Source of the DNA: Kofleriaceae bacterium
GTDB lineage: Bacteria; Myxococcota_A; Polyangia; Haliangiales; Haliangiaceae
Length of the DNA: 64,000 nt
Assembly: GCA_018057825.1 (NCBI GenBank)
Contig: JAGPCY010000032.1
Span: 48,599 to 112,598, forward strand
Direction of reading: 5' to 3'
Positions 1 through 12,160 of this stretch are shown here, piece after piece (within the stretch, counting starts at the first letter, position 1; each line of letters starts with the position of its first letter). The position numbers were made by a program, and so were the translations under genes. The notes beneath the pieces are model-generated. The model was not told the DNA's origin, made no database searches, and worked only from the letters and a program-made list of their open reading frames with translations.

Positions 1-1
1 C

Positions 2-2131
2 AGCGATCAGTACGCCTTCGCGGTGACCCTGGTCGAGGCGGTGGCCGGTCGGCGGCCCTTCGCCGCGACGACGATCGAGGCCCGCCGCGCCGAGCGCGGG
101 CAGGCCCCGACCCTCGACGGTCTGCCGGCCTGGCTGCGGGCGATCGCGGCCCGCGGCCTGGCGGAGGTCCCGGCGGCGCGGTTCCCGTCGATGGACGAGG
201 TCCTGGCGGCGCTGGCGCGCGATCCGGCGCTGCGGCGGCGGCGGCTCGTGCGCGGCGGCGCGGTGGCGGCGGCGGTGGCGGTGGCGGGCGTCCTGGGCGC
301 GCGCGCCGCGACCCGCGCCCCGGATCCGGCCGCGACCTGCGCCGCGGCGGCCCGGCCGATGACCGGCGTGTGGGATCACAACCGCCGAGTCGTCCTCGAG
401 GGCGCGCTGGCCGGCGCGACCGCGCCCTACGCGCCGACCATGGCCCGCTCGACGATCGCCGCCCTCGACGGTTACGCCGAGGCCCTGGTCGCGGCCGAGC
501 TGCGGGCCTGCGTCCTCGACGCCACCGGCGGCGGCGCCCGCGAGGTCGTGGTCCGGCGCCGGGCCTGCCTCGAGCGCAGCCGCAACCAGCTCGGCACGCT
601 GGTCGATCGCCTGCTGGCGGCCGACGACGACGCGGTGGCGCGGGCCGGTCAGGCGGTGGCGGAGCTCCAGCCGATCGCGGCCTGCGAGAGCCAGGATGCG
701 TTGACCCGCGCCGAGACCGTGCCGAGCGATCCCGAGGTGGCGTCGGCGTCGGCGGCGATCCTGGCCCGGGTTGATCGCGCGCGCATCGACGTCCGCTTCG
801 GGCGGGCGCGGCAGGTCCTGCCGACGCTGGTCAGCGCGGTCGCCGACGCGCGGGCGCTCGGCCATGGCCCGACCCTGGCCGAGGCCCTCTCGGCGCTGGG
901 GGGCGCGGCCAGCGCCCTCGATCAGGTCAAGGACGCCGAGGCCCACCTGCGCGAGGCCCTGGTGATCGCCCAGGCCCACGGTCACGATCTGTTCGTCGGG
1001 CGGACCGCGGGGTTTCTGGCCCTCGACCTGGCGCGGGTCCAGTCGCGCGTGCTCGAGGCCGAGCCCTTCGCGCAGCTCGCGGTCGCGACCTCCGAGCGGC
1101 TCGGGCGGCCGACCGATCTGGAGGTGATCGCGCAGTTCGCGACGCTGGTCGTGGCGCGCGAGCTCGAGCAGTTCGACGCCGCCGACGCCGCCGGGGCGCG
1201 CGCGCTGGCCGCCGCCGACGCCGGTCGAGTCTCTGCGGCGCGGCGGGCCGAGATCGTCAACGCCCTGGGCGCGACCGCGCGGCGGCGCGGCGACTTCGCG
1301 ACCGCGGCGGCGCGGTTCCGCGAGGCCCGCGCGGTGACCGCGGCGGCCTGGGGCGAGGCCCATCCGGCGCTCGGCGCCTACGACAACAACCTGGCGGTGA
1401 TCGCGATCGCCGACGGCCAGCCGATGGAAGCGGCGTCGCAGCTACGGTCGGCGATCGCTGCGGCGCGCGCGCTGCGCGGCGCCGGTGCGCGCGCGGCCAA
1501 CAGCCAGGTGTCGCTGGGCTTCGCCCTCGACATGGCCGGCGAGCGCGAGGCCGCGATCGCCGAGAGCGCGGCCGCGGTCGAGGCGACGGTGACGGCCTAC
1601 GGGGCGATCCATCCGCGCACGGTCAAGGCCCACCTCATGCGCGCGCGGATCGCGATCGGCGCCGGGCGTGCCGACCTGGCGGCCGAAGCCCTGGCGTCCG
1701 CTGCGGCCGCAGGCGCCGACCGCGACGCCGCGGTCCAACGGCTGGTCGCGACGCTGGCCGCCGACGTGGCTTGGCTGCGCGGCGATCGGGCGGCCGCGCG
1801 CGCCGGCTGGCGCGCGGTGATCGCGGCGGCGGCGCCCGCCGAGACCGACGCGATCGGCCTGGCGTCGCTCGGGCTGGCGGCGGCGGCCCGCGCCGACGAG
1901 GCCTGGGCCGACGCGCTGATCGCGGCTCGCGCGGCTCGCGCCGCCCTGGCCACCAGCGACGGCCCCCGCGCGCCGCTGACGATCGCGGCGTCGCTCGAGG
2001 AGGGCCTGGCGAGGATCGCGACCGGCGACGTCGACGGCGGCCGCGCGCTGGTGACGGCGGGGCTGCCGATCGTGCGCGCCAATCCGCGGTTCGCGTCGGT
2101 GGTCGCCGCGGCGGAGGCGGCGGTGCGGTAG
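2..2131 (+). CDS. Ser/Thr protein kinase with TPR-like extracytoplasmic region (5' truncated by window)
   Basis: The frame is already open at the window edge, so the ATP-binding lobe lies outside. What remains begins in kinase subdomain IX (SDQYAFAVTLVEAV, then GRRPF) and closes the C-lobe with ARFPSMDEVLAAL. A basic stretch and one membrane helix of about 18 residues (roughly visible residues 85-102) follow. The remaining ~600 residues are Ala-rich helical repeats of TPR or kinesin-light-chain type (for example GDFATAAARFREAR, HPALGAYDNNLAVI). This is the usual layout of myxobacterial PknB-type kinases: cytoplasmic kinase, one membrane span, repeat-type sensor or scaffold. The substrate cannot be deduced. 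The stop codon is followed 6 bp later by a hexamer tract. Confidence 0.9.
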   Translation, partial: SDQYAFAVTLVEAVAGRRPFAATTIEARRAERGQAPTLDGLPAWLRAIAARGLAEVPAARFPSMDEVLAALARDPALRRRRLVRGGAVAAAVAVAGVLGARAATRAPDPAATCAAAARPMTGVWDHNRRVVLEGALAGATAPYAPTMARSTIAALDGYAEALVAAELRACVLDATGGGAREVVVRRRACLERSRNQLGTLVDRLLAADDDAVARAGQAVAELQPIAACESQDALTRAETVPSDPEVASASAAILARVDRARIDVRFGRARQVLPTLVSAVADARALGHGPTLAEALSALGGAASALDQVKDAEAHLREALVIAQAHGHDLFVGRTAGFLALDLARVQSRVLEAEPFAQLAVATSERLGRPTDLEVIAQFATLVVARELEQFDAADAAGARALAAADAGRVSAARRAEIVNALGATARRRGDFATAAARFREARAVTAAAWGEAHPALGAYDNNLAVIAIADGQPMEAASQLRSAIAAARALRGAGARAANSQVSLGFALDMAGEREAAIAESAAAVEATVTAYGAIHPRTVKAHLMRARIAIGAGRADLAAEALASAAAAGADRDAAVQRLVATLAADVAWLRGDRAAARAGWRAVIAAAAPAETDAIGLASLGLAAAARADEAWADALIAARAARAALATSDGPRAPLTIAASLEEGLARIATGDVDGGRALVTAGLPIVRANPRFASVVAAAEAAVR

Positions 2132-2137
2132 GGGGAC

Positions 2138-2361
2138 GAACCGGAACCGAGGCCGAGACCGAGTCCGAGACCGAGTCCGAGGCCGAGACCGAGACTGAGG
2201 CCGAGACCGAGACCGAGACCGAGACCGAGGCGGAGACCGAGGCCGAGACCGAGACCGAGACCGAGACCGAGGCCGAGACCGAGTCCGAGACCGAGGCCGA
2301 GTCCGAGACCGAGGCCGAGGCCGAGACCGAGGCCGAGACCGAGGCCGAGTCCGAGGCAGAG
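2138..2361 (+). repeat. Hexamer tract 1 (GAGNCC on + strand)
   Basis: About 37 tandem degenerate hexamers, mostly GAGACC, GAGGCC and GAGTCC, with a few GCGGAG variants. The tract fills nearly the whole gap between the stop codons of two convergent genes. It can be read as Glu/Thr/Ala/Ser repeats in one frame, but no start site or independent domain supports translation. Same family as the tracts near 10.7, 12.7, 16.7, 18.8, 33.2, 34.6 and 38.1 kb. Confidence 0.9.
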
Positions 2362-2368
2362 GGTTCGG

Positions 2369-5521
<3,153 letters not shown>

Positions 5522-5671
5522 GTTGCTAGAGGCGGCAGCGTACCACGCTCCAGCGCGCGGCTCCAAACCGGTGGCGTCCCAGCGATCGCGCGCCCGCACC
5601 TACATCGGGCCGCCGGCGTCGTCGGCCGGCGGGTCGCGCCGCGGGCGGGCCGCGCCTCGGCGGATTTCGCG

Positions 5672-5677
5672 TAGGAT
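5672..5677 (+). promoter_or_regulatory. -10-like hexamer TAGGAT, 9 nt before start codon
   Basis: TAGGAT fits TANNNT and lies 9 nt before the ATG of the receiver-DUF4388 gene. No Shine-Dalgarno sequence is evident and no -35 element is recognisable. The spacing implies a very short or absent 5' leader (inference from a pattern shared by many genes in the window). Confidence 0.4.
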
Positions 5678-5686
5678 GCCTCGGCC

Positions 5687-7069
5687 ATGGCCGGCCAGCG
5701 CGTGCTCGTCATCGATGACAGTCCGACCATCGTCCGGGTGGTCCAGCTCGTCCTGACCAAGGCCGGCTTCGTGGTCGACGTGGCCAGCGACGGCGACGAC
5801 GGCCTGGCCGCGGCCCGGGCCGAGCGCCCCGATCTGATCTTGCTCGACTTCGTGATGCCGCGCCTGAACGGCTACCAGGTGTGCCGCGAGCTGGCCGCCG
5901 ATCCGGTGCTGCGCGACGTGCCGGTGGTCTTGATGAGCGCCAAGGGCGATCAGGTCGGCGAGCGCTTCGTCAAGGTGATGGGGATCGTCGACTACATCAC
6001 CAAGCCGTTCTCGCCCGAGGCGATCACCGCGGTGGTGCAGCACACCGTCACCAAGTACGGCGGCGACGCCGGGCGCGCCGATCCCACGCAGCGCGAGCTG
6101 ACCGACGGCGGCAACGCGCGGACCCGGGCCCTGGCGGCGCTGCGGTCCCAGCTCACCGACCGGATCGCGGCCCGGGTCGCGGCCCTGTTCGCCCTGGCCG
6201 ACGCCGCCGACGGCCGGCCCGAGGCTGGGGTGCCGACCGACGGCGGCGCGATCGCCGATACCGTGCGCTCGGCCCTCGACGACGACGCGCTGGGCGACAT
6301 CCTGGCCCAGGTCGATCCGGTGGCGCTGACCGGCGGGCCGTCCCTGGCCGGCGAGCTGCGGGTCGTGCCGCTGGCCGAGATCCTCCAGCTCCTCGATCAC
6401 CAGGAGCAGTCGGGCGTGCTGTCGATCACCCGCGACGCCACCCGCATCGACGTGTTCTTCCGCCGCGGCCGGATCGATCAGGCCCTGGGCGTCGGGGTGG
6501 CCGACGATCTGCGGCTCGGCCGCTACATCGTCGACGGCGAGCTGATGTCGCGCGAGCGGTTCGACGCCTTCGTCGCGGCGCGCGGCCGCGGTCGCCTCTT
6601 GGGCGATGACCTGATCGCCGGCGGCCACCTGTCGCCGATCGATCGCAAGGCGGCGCTGGTGCGCCAGACCTCGGAGCTGGTCTACGAGGCCCTGCGCTGG
6701 CGCCACGGCTGGTTCCGGTTCGCGGCCGGTTCGCCGCCGCCAGCGCCGGTGGCCGAGGCCGCCCTCGAGCTCGACGTCGAGGCCCTGCTGATGGAGGGCT
6801 TCCGGCGCGTCGACGAGTGGCACCTGATCGAGCGGGCGATCGACGACTTCGAGCTGGTCTTCCTGCGCAACGAGGACGCGGTCGCGCAGATGGGCCGCGG
6901 CCGGCTGACCCGCGACGAGCTGACCGTGCTCGAGCTGGTCAACGGCAAGAACAGCGTGAAGGAGATCGTCCGCAAGTCGCGGATGGGCAGCTTCGAGGTG
7001 TCGAAGATGTTGTACCGGCTCCTGTCGATCAAGCTGGTGCGGCGCCGGGTCCAGCCGGTCGCGGTGTGA
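5687..7069 (+). CDS. Response regulator with C-terminal DUF4388 (PATAN-type) domain
   Basis: The 460-residue protein starts with a canonical receiver domain (residues 1-125): acidic pair D10/D11, phosphoacceptor D54 in LLDFVMP, and K106 in ITKPFS. After a linker of about 100 residues comes a DUF4388 domain (about 225-350) beginning with LAGELRVVPLAEILQLL and containing the family's SGVLSI and GRIDQA segments. The last 100 residues are helical and may form a winged-helix-like unit (about 385-455). REC-DUF4388 proteins are common in Myxococcota and are linked to phosphorelay and polarity signalling; no partner kinase is adjacent. Divergent from the double-kinase gene. Confidence 0.88.
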   Translation: MAGQRVLVIDDSPTIVRVVQLVLTKAGFVVDVASDGDDGLAAARAERPDLILLDFVMPRLNGYQVCRELAADPVLRDVPVVLMSAKGDQVGERFVKVMGIVDYITKPFSPEAITAVVQHTVTKYGGDAGRADPTQRELTDGGNARTRALAALRSQLTDRIAARVAALFALADAADGRPEAGVPTDGGAIADTVRSALDDDALGDILAQVDPVALTGGPSLAGELRVVPLAEILQLLDHQEQSGVLSITRDATRIDVFFRRGRIDQALGVGVADDLRLGRYIVDGELMSRERFDAFVAARGRGRLLGDDLIAGGHLSPIDRKAALVRQTSELVYEALRWRHGWFRFAAGSPPPAPVAEAALELDVEALLMEGFRRVDEWHLIERAIDDFELVFLRNEDAVAQMGRGRLTRDELTVLELVNGKNSVKEIVRKSRMGSFEVSKMLYRLLSIKLVRRRVQPVAV

Positions 7070-7114
7070 GGACGCGCGGGCGGCCGCGCGGATCGCGACC
7101 GCGTCGCCCGGCCG

Positions 7115-8356
7115 CTACGGCACCGCGGTCATCGCCGCGATCAAGGCGCGGGCGCGGGGGCTGGTCGGTCGCAGCGCGTCCCATGCCACCGGCTCGGTCG
7201 GGCAGGTCACCTCGAGGTTGGGATCGAGGAGCCAGCGCAGGCCGTCGGGCGTGAGGACCCACGGGCAGCCGCTCGGTCCCGGCGCGCCCAGCTCGGCGAG
7301 CGTGACCTCGGCGCGCCCCGGCGAGCGCCACCAGGTGAAGCCGACCTGGAGCGGACCGGCCGGCGCGCCGCCGATGCCCTGATCGAGCTCGGCCTGGGTC
7401 CACAGCGACACCATGCGTCGGCAGTGCACGCTCATGATCTCGCGGTTGATGAGGCCGAGCTCGCAGTCGCCCTCGTGGGTGCCGCGCAGGTGGCGCGGGT
7501 GGCGAGCGGTGGCGTCGACCGCCTGGCGCATGGTCGCGGTCACGACCGCGGCGTCGCCGCGGCCGAGCATCGGCAAGGTCGGGTAGCTCACGCGATACTC
7601 GACGCCGCCCTGCTGCTCGGTGCGCTCGACCTGCGGCAGGGGGCTGTCGGCGTCGTACACGGTGTCGTCGGCGACCGGCTCGGCGACGTCGGCGACGTCG
7701 AGGGCGGCGGCGTTGGCGTCGAAGGCGGCCATGGTGGCGGCCAGGGCCGCGGCGGGCCAGCGGGCGGCGGCCGGCTCGGGTTCGCCGGCGCCCGGGCCGG
7801 CGCCCCGGACGATGAACTTGTCGGCGCCGCGCAGCCAGAGCTGCTTGACGGTCGCGTCGCCGCCGCCGCAGCCGACGAAGTAGCCAAAGCCGAGCTCGGC
7901 CCGGCCGTCGCCATCGTGATCCGACAGCGCCACCGTCGGCGCCGCGAACCCGGTCAGGTTGGCGGTCGGGCAGTCGGCGCGATCGATCACCTCGCGGACC
8001 AGGCGGCGATCGGGCCCGGCCAGGTAGCGGACGGCCAGCACCACGGCGCGGCGATCGCGATCGGCGACCTCGGTGAGCCAGACCTCGGCCGGGCCGTCGC
8101 CGTCGGTGAAGCTCACCCCGCCGACCACGTGAGCCCCGCGCCGCGCGCCGGGCGGCGGCGGCGTCCCGGGGGCGATCGGCGCGGCGGCGAAGCGCAGGCC
8201 GGCAGCGTCGACGGTCGGCCCGGCGTCGGGGCCAGCCGGGGGCTCGGTGGCGATCGCGGGCGTCGGGGTCGGGGCGGGCGCGCGCTCGCGGCGATCGCCG
8301 CAGGCGGTCAGGGCGACGGCGAGGGAGACCAGCGCGATCGCGCGGCGCGGCGCCAT
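7115..8356 (-). CDS. Lipoprotein of unknown function with FG-GAP-like segment
   Basis: The N-terminus MAPRRAIALVSLAVALTAC is a signal peptide with lipobox LTAC, so the mature protein should be lipidated. A Pro/Ala-rich linker follows. Residues ~75-180 resemble small surface proteins containing an Asp-rich DHDGDGRAELGF loop (calcium-binding or FG-GAP type) and a GADKFIVRG-like strand. The C-terminal half (about 220-400) resembles DUF3298/RsiV-type beta domains, but only weakly. It lies 3 bp downstream of the yqeY-like gene, so co-transcription is likely. Function not assigned. Confidence 0.75.
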   Translation of the reverse strand: MAPRRAIALVSLAVALTACGDRRERAPAPTPTPAIATEPPAGPDAGPTVDAAGLRFAAAPIAPGTPPPPGARRGAHVVGGVSFTDGDGPAEVWLTEVADRDRRAVVLAVRYLAGPDRRLVREVIDRADCPTANLTGFAAPTVALSDHDGDGRAELGFGYFVGCGGGDATVKQLWLRGADKFIVRGAGPGAGEPEPAAARWPAAALAATMAAFDANAAALDVADVAEPVADDTVYDADSPLPQVERTEQQGGVEYRVSYPTLPMLGRGDAAVVTATMRQAVDATARHPRHLRGTHEGDCELGLINREIMSVHCRRMVSLWTQAELDQGIGGAPAGPLQVGFTWWRSPGRAEVTLAELGAPGPSGCPWVLTPDGLRWLLDPNLEVTCPTEPVAWDALRPTSPRARALIAAMTAVP

Positions 8357-8359
8357 CGG

Positions 8360-8821
8360 CTACGCCAGGGCTTCCTCGGCCAGGCGCTTGACCACCGCGG
8401 CGTCGGCGCGGTCGCCGAACTGCTTCTTCACCATGCCGATGATCCGGCCGGCCATCTTGGGGTCCTTGCTCGGCAGGCTGGCCACCGCGGCGGCGACCGC
8501 GGTCCGCAGCTCATCCTCGCTGGCCGCGGCCGGCAACATAGTCGCGCACCACGCCAGCTCGAAGTCGAGCTCGGCGACCTGCTCCTTGCCCTTGTCGCCG
8601 GCGGCCACGAAGTCGGCGCGCGCCTTCTCCATCGACTTCTTGTAGGTCGCGATCACGTCGAGGACCAGGGCGTCGTCGACCGTCCCCGCGAAGTCCTTGG
8701 CGGTGCGGCGCTCCATGATCTTGGTGTTGATCATGCGGACCAGGTTGGCGGTCCGGGCGTCCTTGGCCTTCATGGCGGTGGTCAGTTGTTGACGGAGCTG
8801 GGCTTCGAGCGAGTCGGCCAT
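8360..8821 (-). CDS. yqeY: GatB/YqeY domain protein
   Basis: The 153-residue product matches the stand-alone YqeY family along its length: N-terminal LEAQLRQQLTTAMKAKDA, central LVLDVIATYKKSMEKARADF, and the C-terminal segment KMAGRIIGMVKKQFGDRAD typical of the tail domain shared with GatB. YqeY-like proteins are thought to interact with tRNA or with amidotransferase-type partners, but their role is unclear. Size is normal for the family. Head-to-head with the CoA-binding protein gene, separated by only 43 bp. Confidence 0.9.
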   Translation of the reverse strand: MADSLEAQLRQQLTTAMKAKDARTANLVRMINTKIMERRTAKDFAGTVDDALVLDVIATYKKSMEKARADFVAAGDKGKEQVAELDFELAWCATMLPAAASEDELRTAVAAAVASLPSKDPKMAGRIIGMVKKQFGDRADAAVVKRLAEEALA

Positions 8822-8828
8822 GGGCCGA

Positions 8829-8834
8829 CGTGTA
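8829..8834 (-). promoter_or_regulatory. -10-like hexamer TACACG for yqeY
   Basis: On the minus strand TACACG ends 7 nt before the yqeY ATG. Together with the plus-strand hexamer at 8853 it places two divergent promoter cores in a 43-bp gap. Weak match (last base G), supported mainly by position. Confidence 0.3.
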
Positions 8835-8852
8835 GCACGACCCCGCCGGCGC

Positions 8853-8858
8853 TACGCT
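8853..8858 (+). promoter_or_regulatory. -10-like hexamer TACGCT for CoA-binding protein
   Basis: TACGCT (TANNNT) ends 6 nt before the ATG at 8865. There is no room for a ribosome-binding leader if transcription starts 6-8 nt downstream of the hexamer, implying a leaderless mRNA. Confidence 0.4.
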
Positions 8859-8864
8859 GTCGCC

Positions 8865-9278
8865 ATGGACCTCCGCGCCATCCTCGCGCACAGCCCGACC
8901 GTCGCCGTGCTGGGCATCCACGACGACCCGGTGCGCCCGGCGCACTACGTGCCGGCCTACCTGCACGACCACGGCTACCGCATCCTCGGGGTCAACCCGG
9001 CCCTGGCCGGCCGGACCTTGTTCGGCGAGGTGGTGGTGGCGTCCTTGGCGGAGCTCGCCGCGCCCTGCGATCTGGTCGACGTGTTCCGTCGGCCCGACGC
9101 GCTGCCGGCGCACCAGGCCGAGCTGGCGGCCTGCGCCGCGCCGGTGGTGTGGTTCCAGCTCGGCATCCGCCACGACGCGGTCGCGGCGGGGCTGACCGCG
9201 GCCGGCAAGACCGTCATCCAGGATCGCTGCACCCTGGCCGATCATCGCCGCCTGGGCCTGGGTGCGCCTCACCGGTAG
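8865..9278 (+). CDS. CoA-binding domain protein (YccU-like)
   Basis: The 137-residue Rossmann-type protein has VAVLGIHDDPVRPAHYVPAYL at its start (family pattern: VAVVGxSxxPxRxSxxVxxYL), GYRILGVNP in the middle, and VVWFQLGIRHDAV / VIQDRCTLADHRR near the end. This is the single-domain CoA_binding_2 family related to the N-terminal part of succinyl-CoA synthetase alpha. The usual catalytic partner domains are absent, so it is probably a CoA or nucleotide sensor. The start was chosen at the ATG just after the TACGCT hexamer; an upstream in-frame start would overlap yqeY. Confidence 0.87.
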   Translation: MDLRAILAHSPTVAVLGIHDDPVRPAHYVPAYLHDHGYRILGVNPALAGRTLFGEVVVASLAELAAPCDLVDVFRRPDALPAHQAELAACAAPVVWFQLGIRHDAVAAGLTAAGKTVIQDRCTLADHRRLGLGAPHR

Positions 9279-9327
9279 GCGGCCTTGGGCCTTGCGCCCG
9301 GGCCCCGGGCTGGCCATCTTGCACCGC

Positions 9328-9708
9328 ATGTTGTGGGTCGTCCTCGGCACCGCCGCCCTCGTCACCGCGTTCGTCGTGGTCGGCGTGGTCGTCGATCGCC
9401 GCGTGCCGCTCCTGCCGCCGGCCCCCGGGCCTGGCGCCGGTGAGGCGGAGGGCGACGGTCCGGCGGGCGCGGGCGCCAGCCCGGCGCACCGGCAGCTCCG
9501 CCCCGGCGAGGCGGCGGCCAACGCGGTCAAGGTCCCGGCCGATTGGCGCAGCAAGCTGGCCACCGGCCGCTGCGCGTGCGGCGAGCCCCTGGCCCTCACC
9601 AGCGACGAGGCCATCCGCTTCGACGGCCGGCTCCTGGTGGTGGTGCGGCTGGCGTGCGCGGCCTGTGGTCACACGCGCTCGGTCTACCTCGAGCCGGCCG
9701 CCGCCTGA
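9328..9708 (+). CDS. Small membrane-anchored zinc-ribbon-like protein
   Basis: 126 residues. The first ~22 (MLWVVLGTAALVTAFVVVG) form a single membrane helix, followed by a Pro/Gly/Ala-rich linker and a compact C-terminal domain with two Cys pairs, CACG and CAACG, separated by about 35 residues. The arrangement suggests a zinc ribbon held at the cytoplasmic membrane. No family recognised. It lies between the CoA-binding protein and the AAA-type kinase on the same strand, with gaps of about 50 and 40 bp. Confidence 0.6.
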   Translation: MLWVVLGTAALVTAFVVVGVVVDRRVPLLPPAPGPGAGEAEGDGPAGAGASPAHRQLRPGEAAANAVKVPADWRSKLATGRCACGEPLALTSDEAIRFDGRLLVVVRLACAACGHTRSVYLEPAAA

Positions 9709-9748
9709 CCGCGGTTGCGCTGTCAGAGCGATCGCGTACTCGATCGCC

Positions 9749-10429
<681 letters not shown>

Positions 10430-10430
10430 C

Positions 10431-10508
10431 TAAGAGAGGGTCTTTCGAAAAGACCCGCGTGACTAAGAGAGGGTCTTTCGAAAAGACCCTCCCCCACAAG
10501 ACGTGGGG
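10431..10508. terminator. Duplicated hairpin block downstream of AAA_28 gene
   Basis: A 26-bp sequence occurs twice exactly, 33 bp apart (10431-10456 and 10464-10489). Each copy holds GGGTCTTT-CGA-AAAGACCC; in the second copy the arms extend to 10 bp (10469-10478 with 10482-10491). A third stem, CCCCAC/GTGGGG, lies at 10492-10508. The first copy begins 2 bp after the stop codon. No long U run follows, so this is at best a non-canonical terminator or RNA-protecting structure; the exact duplication suggests a dispersed repeat unit. Confidence 0.6.
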
Positions 10509-10643
10509 CCCCCACCCGAAACGATCCGAAGGCGGGTTGGGACGCGGAGCGGGGGCGAGACGAGGCGGAGGCGGAGCGGGGGGCGAGGCGGGGGCGGAGA
10601 GCGAGACGAGCGGAGGGCGAGGCGGGGGCGGTGAGGGAGAGGG
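10509..10643 (+). other. Purine-rich GC region between hairpins and hexamer tract 2
   Basis: The stretch is a mixture of GGCGGAG, GCGAGGC and GGGGGCG blocks, strongly purine-biased on the plus strand. It has no supported gene. It grades into the regular hexamer tract and may be its decayed left half. Confidence 0.4.
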
Positions 10644-10832
10644 AGGCCGAGACCGAGACGGAGGCCGAGACCGAGGCGGAGACCGAGGCCGAGGCCGAGG
10701 CCGAGTCTGAGACCGAGGCGGAGACCGAGACCGAGGCGGAGACTGAGTCCGAGTCCGAGTCCGAGTCCGAGTCCGAGACCGAGGCGGAGGCGGAGACCGA
10801 GGCGGAGACAGAGGCAGAGGCCGAGGCGGAGC
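10644..10832 (+). repeat. Hexamer tract 2 (GAGNCC on + strand)
   Basis: About 31 degenerate hexamers (GAGACC, GAGGCC, GAGTCC; many GAGGCGGAGACC junctions). It lies between two plus-strand genes and ends about 53 bp before the glycosyltransferase start. The Glu-rich open frame across it is a by-product of the repeat. Confidence 0.9.
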
Positions 10833-10885
10833 GAGCGCGTGCGCCTGGTGCGACGATCGGCCGCGGTCGGGCATCGTAGGGCCCG

Positions 10886-12151
10886 ATGCGACTCGCCTTG
10901 GCATCCTGGGGTACCGAGGGCGATATCCGCCCGTTCTTCGCGCTCGCCGCCGCCCTGACCGCGCGCGGTCACGAGGTCCGGCTGGCCTACGTCAACGTCG
11001 ATGGCACCGACCTGAGCGACCTGGCGCGGGCCACCGGGGTCGCGGCCGAGCCGGTGGCAGCGCCGTACTTCGCGGCGCACCGGGAGGCGATCGCGAGCCG
11101 GGCCCGGACGACCCTCGGGCGCGCCAACCCGCTGGCCCAGCTCCGCATGATCCTCGAGGACACCCTCGATCCGGTGGCCGACGAGCTGGCGGCCGCGGCG
11201 GGCGCGCTGGCGAGCTGGAGCGAGGCCGCCGTGGTCCACCTGATGGCGCACCCGGCAGCGACCGCGGTCGAGCTGGCCGGCCGCCCGCTGGCGGTGGTCG
11301 CCTTCGCGCCGATGTTCGCGACGAGATGGCGGCCGCCGATCGGCGCGCCGGATCTCGGTCGCTGGCTCAACCCGGGGCTGTGGGCGATCGCCCGCCGGGC
11401 GATGGACGGGCTCCTCGGGCCGCGGGTCAACAGCGTGCGGGCGCGGCTGGGGGCACCGCCGATCACTGGCGTGTCGTCGGCGCTCCTGGCGCGGGCCAGG
11501 CTCGCGCTCCTGGCGATGTCGCCAGCGCTCGTGGTGCGACCCGACGACTGGCCGGCGACGATCGCGGTGACCGGCGAGCTCGCGGTGGCCGGCGAGGCCG
11601 GTCCGCTGCCCGCGGCGCTATCGGCGTTCCTCGACGGGGGCGCGCCGCCGATCTACGTGACCCTCGGCAGCATGGGGACGCTGCACCCCGACCGCGCGCG
11701 CCAGGTCGCCGACGCGGCGCTGGCGGCGACCGCGGCGCTCGGCCACCGCGCGATCGTCCAGGTGCCGGCCGAGGTCGCGGCGGCCTTGCCCGCGGCGGAC
11801 CACGCGGCGATCGTGACCCGGGCGCCCCACGCCGCGGTCTTCCCGCGGTGCAGAGCGATCGTCCATCACGGCGGCGCCGGCACGACCCACGCCGCGCTGC
11901 GCGCGGGCAAGCCGTCGGTGGTGCTGCCGCTCATCGCCGATCAGCCGTTCTGGGCCGGCGAGCTGCACCGCCGCGGCGTCGCCGCGCGGCCGCTGTCTGC
12001 GACGGCGGTGACCGCGCGTCGCCTGGAGGCGCGCCTGCGCTCGGCCCTCGAGCCCGCGGTGGTGGCGCGGGCGGGCGCGCTCGGTGCGGCGGTCGCGGCC
12101 GAGGATGGCGCGGCGGCGGCGGTCGCGGCCGTCGAGCGCGCGTTCGCGTGA
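10886..12151 (+). CDS. Family 1 glycosyltransferase (UGT/MGT type)
   Basis: 421 residues with the GT-B two-domain layout. The N-terminal domain starts with LASWGTEGDIRPFFALAAAL, the acceptor-side glycine-rich loop of sterol/macrolide-type GT1 enzymes. The C-terminal nucleotide-sugar domain has YVTLGSMG (about 258) and HHGGAGTT at 327-334, followed by PLIADQPFWA, the donor-binding signature. It should transfer a sugar from a UDP- or TDP-sugar to a small lipophilic acceptor; neither is identifiable here. Length is normal. Its convergent neighbour ends 9 bp away. Confidence 0.9.
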   Translation: MRLALASWGTEGDIRPFFALAAALTARGHEVRLAYVNVDGTDLSDLARATGVAAEPVAAPYFAAHREAIASRARTTLGRANPLAQLRMILEDTLDPVADELAAAAGALASWSEAAVVHLMAHPAATAVELAGRPLAVVAFAPMFATRWRPPIGAPDLGRWLNPGLWAIARRAMDGLLGPRVNSVRARLGAPPITGVSSALLARARLALLAMSPALVVRPDDWPATIAVTGELAVAGEAGPLPAALSAFLDGGAPPIYVTLGSMGTLHPDRARQVADAALAATAALGHRAIVQVPAEVAAALPAADHAAIVTRAPHAAVFPRCRAIVHHGGAGTTHAALRAGKPSVVLPLIADQPFWAGELHRRGVAARPLSATAVTARRLEARLRSALEPAVVARAGALGAAVAAEDGAAAAVAAVERAFA

Positions 12152-12160
12152 GTCGAGGCG

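Noticed and set aside
2138..2361. CRISPR array
   Set aside because: The unit is 6 bp with no unique spacers, and no cas genes are present anywhere in the window.
10631..10879. Glu/Thr/Ala repeat protein across hexamer tract 2, and similar frames across the other tracts
   Set aside because: Any frame through a stop-free hexamer repeat is open; there is no start signal, and the encoded amino acids differ between tracts according to frame and strand.
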